From Beaufortia kweichowensis (taxonomy: Eukaryota > Chordata > Actinopteri > Cypriniformes > Gastromyzontidae), in NCBI GenBank assembly GCA_019155185.1, contig CM032809.1, forward strand, positions 12,091,512 to 12,155,511: a stretch of 64,000 bases of DNA, in the 5' to 3' direction. Every line of letters starts with the position of its first letter. Positions within the stretch are counted from its first letter, which is position 1. A program made the translations under genes and the position numbers. The notes beneath the pieces are model-generated. The model saw nothing but the letters and a program-made list of their open reading frames with translations, was not told the DNA's origin and did no database searches. This document shows, piece after piece, positions 54,889 through 64,000 of the stretch.

Positions 54889-56102
54889 GGGCGAGAGGGT
54901 GTAATGCATTAGTCCAATGCTCACCCCTCTCAAAGGACATTTCTTCCTCCATTAGACACTCAGTGGATTGCAGCTTCTCGAGCATCTGCCTTTTAGCGGT
55001 GGAGCCAGATATTTTCTCCAAGGGCTGATTTGGAGTCAGTGTGTGTTATTGGTTGAATTTAGAGCTCAGAAAGGGCTTGAGCTGCTCTGAGATCAGTGGT
55101 GTGGTCCATACGGCAGCCACTCATGGGTGAAATGGAGTTGAGGGCATCGTTCTGCACACTTTTAGCCCGGCACAGGGATTTACTGTGCGACACACAGGAA
55201 GTGGTTAATATTTTAAGTCTGATTGGCAGATTTTGAAGTGGAGCTTTATGGCTCTCAGGTATGCGTGTGTATGTTTGTGTAATGTAGGTCAGGGGGAGAG
55301 GAAGTGGTCGATGCCAGCTCGCATCGTTCAATCTCATAATGGTGGAGCTATCAGACGCTTCTATAATTCACAATGCCACAACATTTTGTGTGTGTGCTTC
55401 TATTCTCCTGGCTAAGCATCAAGAACACAGCACTGCCTGTATCGGCTTGTCTACAAGATCATAAATGTCCTCATACACGCATACTGGCAGTATTTCAGTG
55501 TAAGAAGTGTGTTTGTGTATGTTTGTGTCATTGGGGACACACCCCTCCTGTATATTTGAGTGTAATCAAAGCAAATGTTTTGAACAGAAGCAGAGAACAT
55601 AATTACACGCCTTCCATTCATTTTAGTAACATGCACATTTTCAATGGGTTCTGCTTCTGCAAGATTTCTGGATGATTAGTAGAGGTTTTGAGATTAGGTT
55701 ACAGTAGGTTTATGTGATAGTGTTTGTTTTGTGAAGATGTGCTCTGACACAGGGTTTTTCACTGAAAACAAACCGAGCAAAAAAGCGATTTTATCTTTAC
55801 TTAAAGCGTGCCTTGTATTGTTAAAAAAAAAAGTAGATAATAGGCTAGTTCATAATCAAGTGTTCAAAACTGACTCTTCTTATCGGTAAGCTCATGACAA
55901 TAATTTATAGTTTTAGTTGTTGGGTATGATTTCACAGGAAATGAATTCACGGGAAATGTCAGTTTGAAGAGAAAAAGTTCATAAAGTATCCTGCAATCTT
56001 ATGTTTTAAACAGAGATGGCGATATAGAGACAAAAATTACGGCTTGCCAATGCATTAAAGGTTAAAATAAAAAAATGTATGCATTAAAAATTAAATGCAT
56101 TA
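54887..56102. other. Intron 1 segment, no clear feature
   Basis: Unique sequence; no exon or recognised repeat. Confidence 0.4.
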
Positions 56103-56331
56103 AAAATGAAAATTATGGACCACAAAAGAAGATATTTTGCAAAATGCTGCTTACGGCACCCATTGACCTGCATTGTACCTTGTGTCAATACTATGAAAGT
56201 AAATGGGTGCCGGTAACCAGCGTTTTGCAAAATATCTTCTTCTGTGTTCTGCTGAAGCAAGAAAGTCATACAGGTTTGACATGAGGGGATTAAATCATTA
56301 AAAAATCATTTTGGGGTGAACTATCCTTTAA
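56103..56331 (-). mobile_element. TTAA inverted-repeat MITE, family B, reverse orientation
   Basis: Right edge GGGGTGAACTATCCTTTAA; interior has GGGTGCCGGTAACCAGCGTT, TTGCAAAATATCTTCTTCTG and AAGTCATACAGGTTTGACAT, the reverse of the order in 28468-28720. The left terminal repeat is degraded among ATTAAAAAT repeats at 56075-56112. Confidence 0.8.
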
Positions 56332-56989
56332 GAACCAATGCCATTTGGTGCCAAATGATGTCAAACCTGGAGCTTTTTCAAGGTTATTGAAATTGCAGTG
56401 TTGTGGGATCTTTTGAAGCATTATATTAAAACTAGTATCACAATATAGCAGTTTTGACAATATATTTGATAAAACAATCAATATTGTAGTAGTTCTTCCT
56501 TAATGATAATATCATAAATAACTCAGGACCCATTTAAAATGTTGTCATAGGAAAAGCCACAATGGTTACAAACTTTTTTCGCCTTCTGTATTCTGAGTGT
56601 GATTCGTTGGCCAAAAGAGAAAATAGGTAATAGGTAATGCGATAATTGTGTAATAAAACACTGAAAACAAACATAGTGACAGCCCTAACTGAAACGGAAG
56701 TGGATTTCTTGCATGAAACTATTATTTTGTCTTTTACATACATACAGTGTGTGAAAATAATCAGAATGTGACTGTTATGTGTTTTTATTTTTGAGCTAAA
56801 CTGTCATTATCATAATTAAAGGACTTACTATGAAAGTCTTTGCGCAAAGCTTGAGGCGCTATATCAAAGCATTACATTGTTTTGTGTAAATTATGTTATC
56901 ACAAGCAGCGCAAATGTAATCGTCTACAATCTGATCCTCTTTCATTTATGAAAGCATCCATTTATGTAATGTCACATTTTTTTCTCAGT

Positions 56990-57270
56990 CAATCTCATGC
57001 GCTTGTTCACTTTCTGGCAACTTAAATCGAGTAACTGGAGATGTGCACGACATGCAGGTGTCTGTTGCTGATTCATGCCGATTGCGTATCGAGGAGCGCA
57101 GGGCGAAACATGTCCCCACACTTTATTCAGCTGACATTAGCACTACTGTTGCCGTCGGCTCAACCAGGATATGAAGAATAATCGATGGCAGATTATTCGC
57201 GTTGACCTTTGTGCTTAAGGGACAGACTTTAATCCTGTTTGCATATCAGCGCCATTGATCAGCTGTACCT
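56990..57270. promoter_or_regulatory. Candidate conserved non-coding element in intron 1
   Basis: Balanced non-repetitive block containing an ATCGAT, a nuclear-receptor half-site-like TGACCTTTG (57203-57211), TTTGCATATC and CAGCTG. No ORF or repeat explains it. Enhancer function is inference. Confidence 0.3.
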
Positions 57271-57699
57271 GGTTAGGCAGTACAGGCACTTCTCCATTAC
57301 TGCATGTAAATGCTTGTCATTTTAAGGGCTTGTTTATAATACGTGTGTGTGTAGGAGTGATTTTTGTAGGGAAAGGGTTACCACCAGACTCTTTCTCTAA
57401 GATAACTGCAGCTATTTTAAGAGGCTTTGATTCGGCCACAGTGACTCTGTGTACTAGAGATGATGTTTTCTAGTCTGACCTTCTCTCTGTTGTCCTTTAT
57501 TTGCTTGTGTTTTTCTTGTCGTTTTTCTACATTCTGGTATTGTTTTTTGACTCATGGTTCTTCTAGGCTTCCAAGGATTTATTTTCTCTCACCTCAGCTT
57601 TTTCCTTGACGGTCTTTTAAAATTTTCACACTAAATTTTCTGTGCTGTCACTGTATTGGTATGGTCTTTCTTTTCCAGACTAATAGAGAATTGTATGTG

Positions 57700-57842
<143 letters not shown>

Positions 57843-58599
57843 GTTATCCTTGGTGAGAAAGTTCAGATACAGCGTTTCTGTATGTGTGTGATGGTTGCAT
57901 ATCTAGATATGTTGGATGCAGGTCTAATAAATCATTCTGCCTTTGCACCTGATGTCTGTCTCTGAAGCTCATGGACACTATGGATCAGTGTGTCTGTCAT
58001 CGCCCTGAAACATTGACCAGAGATATTCTATATTCTATTAAAATGTAATATTTTTTTTTTGATTTCATGGATCTAGTATACAAATGGCATACTTGGTCGT
58101 CTCTGGATGTTCAGTTCGAAGGGAAAAACTGTTTTAACAAAAGAAAACCGACATATTTTACCTTAACTCACCCACTTGCTGAATAAGGTTGGAACTATTC
58201 TCACGTCCAGCAAAACAGAAATCTTTGTTCTCACTTATTATTCTATACAGGCAGTCCCAGCTTTATTTGTAGCTCACCTGCGTTCACACTGTTAGTGTAT
58301 TAGTGGCATATCTTGAATGTTAACAGTGTGACTGCGTGGCTTTTCTTTGGAGCTCTCATTTTAAGCAGAACAAAATTAATTTGTCTGAACCTCATTTGGA
58401 AATGTGGAGAGGAGCATTCTGGGAGTGAAAGAGATACTGGCACTGCCAGAGTAGAGTTACTTTATATTGAAAGTGTCCATTTATTGACTCTTTGTAGACT
58501 TTTGTGACAGTTTCTCAATTTGGGCACTAAGATAGAAAACGTCTTACCATTTTGTTTCTGGTTTCACAGCTTCTTGTCATTTCTAACAGAGAATATGGC

Positions 58600-58822
58600 T
58601 AGGACTGTCATGATTAATGCGATTAATCGCATCCAGAATAAAAGTTTGTGTTTACATAATACATGTCTGTGTACTGTGCATGTAAATTTTGTATTTTAAA
58701 CACACTTTTTTTAACTACATGCATGTTTGTGTTTATAAATACAAAATGAATATGTACAGTACACAAACATATATTATGTAAACACAAACTTTTATTCTTG
58801 ATGCGATTAATCGTTTGGCACA
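58600..58822. mobile_element. hAT-type MITE related to 60350-60708, diverged ends
   Basis: Inverted arms: GCGATTAATCGCATCCAGAA with TAAAAGTTTGTGTTTACAT on the left and ACACAAACTTTTATTCTTGA with TGCGATTAATCG on the right. The left edge is TAGGACTGTCA; the right edge has decayed to GGCACAG, and no 8-bp duplication is visible. Confidence 0.75.
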
Positions 58823-60341
58823 GAGAAGCATGTGAGGCTGAAACATGCCATGTCAGAAGAGACATCTACCAGCTTTCCTCCATCACGGCCTGCCACTTCC
58901 TGTTCAGTGGAGATGCCTGTGTTGAGTTATGTGTGTTTCTCCTGGTCTCTGTAAACTCATTAGACTTTGTCTCCTGGCTAGGCTGAATGGATGGCTGTTT
59001 TTCTAAACCACCCTGCTCTCACCCCAGTGCACCATCAGCATAACAGCACTCTGTAAAGACTGGCAGGAGAGAACGAGAGACGTCAGTCCAGCCAGGCGCC
59101 GGCCATATTATTGGCTCCCTTAATTGTGGACAGGAAATCTGGGAGTCAAGTATCCCATGTGACTCCTGTGGGATGTCTAGTGCATAGGAGCGATGTGGGA
59201 GGGGAGGAGCTTGTAGTAAAACATTAGTGTGAATGTTGTATGGCTTGTTGGTGATTGTTTATGATTGAACACTGTTTGACCATTGAGTGTCAATTTTACC
59301 TCAATGAACTCTCTCCTAAGGTCACCATATGACTACGTTTGAAACTCATTTTCTTTCATAATGAATTATGAAACAGTCCAATACCCAACACCAATTCTTT
59401 GCTATTTTTACAAATCCGCTACTTTGAAAATGGCGTTTTTGCTGAACATTTGCATACATAAATGTAAATTTGTATTTCGCTTTAGTGGTAGCACCAACTG
59501 TCTTAACTGCTGATTTTTCTGTAATTGAAATCGATAAGTTACCAGCATGACTCAGCTTTTAATTTTTTTAGATATTGAACACAGTGACACATCTCTGGCA
59601 TTTCTGTTTTCATTTGCTGTAAAGTTTAAGTTGAGCTGGATTATATATAGCCTATGTAATTCATTATCTCTAAACTTAGTTATTGTATTGTAAAAGTGGT
59701 TACAGATTGACAAGCAAAATGAGCAAAAACATTTTTCTGGCACACAGTAAATCATGTCTGTGGTGTTGGATACACATGTTTGGAACCAATCTGAACTGAT
59801 TTAAATACCCAGTTAACAAAAATGTATCATTGTTTTTACGGTTTTAACTGGTGATACTAAAAATGGAGAAAAAACAAAGTTTACCTTGCACAATCTAAAA
59901 AGAATAAGAAGTCTTACATTCAATAAATAGAATCTGCCACTTTTGTTTGTGGTTTACGGTGACGCACAAACTTGTAGTAATGACGTTACCGTGTCGGAAA
60001 TAAGCGGTACTGGTTTGGCCAGTTTAAGTGATAATACAGTTAGATAGCTCATGGATGTGTGTTTACGTGTATTTATAGAGGGAGATTTTGTAATAGCAGT
60101 GGATTATTCTGTTGACACAATCAAATGATCTGAAGTGTAAAGAACATAAAAGCAAACGTGCACAAACAGTGCAGGATGTGGACATAAATGTATTACATAA
60201 GCCTTAATCAGTAAACTGTTATCTGTTGTATTGCTTGATAAAATCATATCAAACTTGGAACCTTTCCGTTGTCTGAATCTTTTGTGTTATTGTGAGAATT
60301 TCAGAATTCAATGATCAGTTTTTTTATAAATTAAGTATTTA
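58823..60341. other. Intron 1 segment, no clear feature
   Basis: Unique sequence, AT-rich after 59250. No exon found. Confidence 0.4.
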
Positions 60342-60349
60342 TTTCTAAT

Positions 60350-60708
60350 TAGGGCTGTCAAACGATTAATCGTGATTAATCGCATCCAGAATAAGAGTTT
60401 GTATTAACATAATATATATTAATTTTGTATTTAAAAACACATACATGCATATATTTAAGAAAAATATAAAATATAAATAATAATAAATGTTTATATATAT
60501 ATAACTTTGGGAAATATAAATAAATACATTTTAATGTTTCCTAAATATATATATACATGTGTGTGTATATATATATACACACACATGTATGTGTGTTTTT
60601 GTGTTTATAAATAGAAAATTTGTATGTCCAGTACACAGACATATATTATGCAAACACAAACTTTTATTCTGGATGCGATTAATCATGATTAATCGTTTAA
60701 CAGCCCTA
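60350..60708. mobile_element. hAT-type MITE with intact 8-bp target duplication
   Basis: Ends TAGGGCTGTCAAACGATTAA and, inverted, TAGGGCTGTTAAACGATTAA; the inverted homology continues through GATTAATCGCATCCAGAATA. Flanked by TTTCTAAT on both sides (60342-60349 and 60709-60716), the 8-bp duplication expected of hAT transposases. 359 bp, no transposase ORF. The middle contains a 38-bp perfect palindrome. Confidence 0.9.
60553..60590. repeat. 38-bp perfect palindrome in MITE core
   Basis: Alternating TG/CA arms around an AT core: ATACATGTGTGTGTATAT followed by its reverse complement. All bases alternate purine and pyrimidine. Confidence 0.9.
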
Positions 60709-61253
60709 TTTCTAATTTTCCATCTACAGCTATTACATTATCCACATTATCTTCCACTGGCATATGTGGTCAAAACACGACTTTTCCAGTTTCCCTTGGC
60801 TTTGAGCATGCGTGTCGACTGGTTTGGCCAGTTTAAAGCACTGATGGTGGTGTGATGCGTATCTGATGGTCTCGTAACTCTGGTTGAACCTGTATAACGC
60901 TGAATTCAAGATCACCTCTGATATGAAATAATAAACTTCACTCATGAAGTTTCTCATTTGTACCTATTTGAGACTACACAGGTCCCGGTTGTGTTTTCTT
61001 TTCAGTCACCTGCTTCTAGATTTCCGCTGTGTTTGGCAGGTATGGTGTTCTTTTGAGGTTCTCCTGATGGATCTTTTCTGCTGGTTTTATGTTAAAGCCG
61101 AAGAATCAGCAGCTGCATAAACACACACGGCTCAGTGCTTTGAAGTTCTGCCTGCCCAGCAGTCCCTGGTTTGGATCGGTCCGAGTTAGCCAAGTGTGCA
61201 TATCTGCCCTGACTGTGTCTTATTGCTAAAGTGACAAGCTTGATGGTTATAGA

Positions 61254-61370
61254 TGGGCAATTTCAGCGTTATGGATCAGTCAAAACTTGAAATGTGAATT
61301 CTCACAGAATGTATTTATTATGAATATATATACCATGTGTTTATATTTTACTAAAGCCCTGTTGATAGAA
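61254..61370 (-). mobile_element. Unassigned interspersed repeat X, copy 4 (terminal piece, inverted)
   Basis: Begins GGGCAATTTCAGCGTTATG and continues with GTCAAAACTTGAAATGTGA and TATTTTACTAAAGCCCTGTTG, the reverse complement of the right end of copy 2 (13852-14304). Confidence 0.65.
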
Positions 61371-63640
61371 AACTAGTAAATAGACTGATTATTTCTGTTA
61401 TCTGGACAAATTGGACATCCCTAGAGGATTTAGTCCTCTTAAGGTTATTTGAAAAATCATTATGAAGTAATTTAGCACATATTTTAAAGCAGACAAGTCA
61501 AAATAAACATTCTCGTTGGAGCCTGCCAGACATGTGACACTCCCCTGGTCCAGATACTGAAGGTCTCATTTTCCTTCAAAACCCTGGAACACAGCAGCCC
61601 CCCTATACCCCACCATGAATAAGATGGCAGTCGTGCTGGGCACCTGTGAGCTAGTGGAAAGCACACTGGTACGACTGTGGACTGATTATCTTACTGCTGG
61701 CTTTGCTCTTCTGCCAACAGCCGCTGCTGTGGAGCATTGCCTGTGTGTGAGAGAGAGACACAGACACACACAGAGAGAGAGAGAGACTCAATACACAGAC
61801 GGACTGTTTGCCCATGCACAACTTGATGCTTTGGTGTTGTGAGAGGTTGCCAGATTGTTACATGGTTGCTAAAGTGTCTTTAATGGTTGTTAGTGTGTGT
61901 CTGTGTGGTTGCTACAGTGATCTGAGTGTTTTCTTTAAAATTGCTAGGTGGTTGCCAGGGTGTTTTTGGCCGATTTGTCATCTGCCAAATGAGCGTGATT
62001 GCTTAGAAAAATAAATGCACAATTTGATTTTATCACTTTTGTATTATTTTTTAAAATGTTTGAAAGAGAAACACTTTTTTAAATGGCCTCTTCCTAAGGA
62101 GAATAGAGGAGGTTATGAAAAAGCAATTCCTTTAATTACTCCTAAATGAATCATTTTAAACCACACAGCGTGTAAGCACTGTTTAAATGTGGAATATTTA
62201 AGCTCTGACACGAATCATCACTCAACGCTCAGCCTGCGATAAGAAGGGTCAAAGGTCGTCTGAGCTTGGCTGACACGGGAAACGGCTCCTCTTACACCCC
62301 TGAGGAAAGAGGGAGAGAAAAAACAGGGGAAGGAATGAAATTGATGATGAGGTCTGACACATTTTGGTCATTGTTGACTCGTTCTTTTTTGTGCTCACTG
62401 GTTCGGTCGGTCACATGCTGGAAGATGATATTGTTTTGTGGAGATTTTCTTTAGAAAAAATTCAATGTTGTGCGTGAATTTTATGCATAGTGTTTGGGCT
62501 TTTAGGTAACCAATTTAAGTAACAAAACTAGCCATGACCTAGCAACAACATGGCAACCACACACCAACACCATCATCGTGTTGGCAAGTTTGCAGTGCTT
62601 AAAATGTGGTTTCTTAAGTCTTTAGCTCAAATGCGTTTTGGCAGCATGTCAACAATAACGTTATTGTGTCTTTAGTGAAAACTTCTTGGCCTGAATTGTT
62701 GATTTTAGAAAACTCCCAACGCAGATATTTCTCCTGCTAGCGGGGAAGTGGATAATGGAATATAAGACCCGGCTTGCCCTTGCACGTTGGTTTTAATTAA
62801 GTGGCGTTGTTTAAACAAGGTGAGCGTAATCGCTTTTGTCGGGGGGACTTTGGCATGGTTCGAACTCTGTTATTTCATAGAGTCTTTGTAATTGGATGGG
62901 TAGTAGAGTGTGATACGGCCAACCTAGCAGTGGGTGTGTGCATTTGTCATATGCTTATCACACATTTGCGCTACGGTTTGTCACTGTAGTTGTTTTTAAA
63001 GGTGACGATTTACTTCTTCACCGAATACTAGAACAACTTAACGCCCGCAGTGCCAGTGATCTCACCACCACTGACACTGTTGGGTCTGTTTTACACCTGG
63101 AATTTAAATGTGTCTCTAGTGTCACTAAACGAAATTGCAAAACAATAACTGGTTTCGTACTGGTTTCATTTCTATATTATTGATTAGGCAAAAGTAATAG
63201 TCCCCCCAAACTAATGCAGTTAGTTAGTTTGCTTTTCTTTGTAAAGCTGGTTTATCAGCTTACAAACAGTTTATAGTTGTCTGTGCATTAAAGCAGCGGT
63301 CTGTAACGTTTTTTTTGGGGGGGGGTTAAAAATAAACAAAAATGTACTTATTTAGCAATTATATAAAAATCAGTGTTTAAAAATGTGTGTAAAGTTGTAA
63401 TGATAAATAAGTAATTTGCATTTTTAGGTTTCAAATAGAGATGGTGATATAGAGGCAAATGTGGAATAGAAAAAAAGTATTTTAAAATTATTTAAAAGAA
63501 TGAAATAATTGTTTGTAATTGATAGAAAGCACTGGTTTGACTTTTCCTGGTGTTTCTAAGGCTTAATGAATTCCTGTATTGTGTTTTATAAATGTTTTAA
63601 GGGAGCTGTATAGAATAAAGCGCACAGTGGGATAACCTTT
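61371..63640. other. Intron 1 segment with GGTTGCTA-type repeats
   Basis: Degenerate GGTTGCCAGATTG, GGTTGCTAAAGTGTC and GGTGGTTGCCAGGGTG phrases occupy about 61840-61980, with inverted traces near 62540-62580. Otherwise unique sequence with no exon. Confidence 0.45.
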
Positions 63641-63920
63641 TCAAACCTTTCTTTATTTCAAAAGTCTATCCTTTTGGTGCATTCTGGGAGGCCAAAAGAA
63701 TTCTTTATTTGATTCTCACTTTCTTTCTTCATGAAATCCATGCTACTTTGTCATGCAAAGGCTCTTTTCTTTAGTGGGGGAGAGATCAGCCCCGAGGGGA
63801 GGGACAAATTCACCCACTCCTAATAATCAATCTTGATTGACAGGCCCTTTGAGCAGTAAAGCTTAGCCATTCGCTGCAAGCTTTCTGGTGGGCGTGACCT
63901 CTAACACCCGGGCCACCTGG
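63641..63920. promoter_or_regulatory. Candidate conserved element with PBX/MEIS decamer
   Basis: Non-repetitive block with TGATTGACAG at 63834-63843, preceded by AATCAATC, so two TGATT cores face each other. The same decamer occurs at 8847-8856. Function is inferred from motif and texture only. Confidence 0.3.
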
Positions 63921-64000
63921 TCGCCCTGACCCCTCACACCCACACACGGACCCCTGGACACCCCAACACGAGCGTGACTGCGGTTTCCTCTCTGCTTTAT

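Overview
This window looks like nuclear DNA of a teleost fish, most likely a cyprinid (carp, barb or zebrafish relative). The evidence is AT-rich, gene-poor sequence with long GA/CT and TG microsatellites, many short inverted-repeat DNA transposons of types familiar from cyprinid genomes (elements bounded by TTAAAGGGATAGTTCACCC, hairpin elements built from AAGAACC/GGTTCTT, a hAT-type element ending in TAGGGCTGT), and one tRNA-derived SINE. Nothing is bacterial or viral. Almost every open reading frame of 60-190 codons is chance or lies in simple repeat.

Only one gene is supported. At 32634-32678 on the + strand is a 45-nt coding exon encoding MSKERPKRNIIQKKY, followed directly by a perfect GTGAGT splice donor. 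From memory this is the exact N-terminus of vertebrate JARID2 (Jumonji), the catalytically inactive jumonji/ARID protein that works as a PRC2 accessory subunit. Coding exon 2 (expected to begin DDSDG) was not found, so the intron runs off the right edge and is longer than 31 kb. Whether this is the jarid2a or jarid2b paralogue cannot be settled from this exon.

Layout. 1-32 kb: gene-free 5' flank with dispersed transposon remnants, a minisatellite-bearing element (10992-11500), a 351-bp GA tract (24219-24569) and several non-repetitive blocks that read like conserved regulatory DNA. About 32.0-34.3 kb: CpG-richer promoter, 5' leader with four short upstream ORFs, exon 1 and the start of intron 1. 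34.3-64 kb: intron 1, with further transposon remnants, two long CT tracts, a CpG-containing block at 40.6-41.1 kb carrying two RFX-type X-box motifs, and a hAT-type MITE with intact 8-bp target duplications at 60.35 kb.

I found no new multi-gene system. The most useful leads are the JARID2 first exon and its leader, an unassigned repeat family present four times, an approximately 88-bp sequence present twice 5.7 kb apart, and candidate regulatory blocks. Conservation was not measured; every enhancer statement here is inference.
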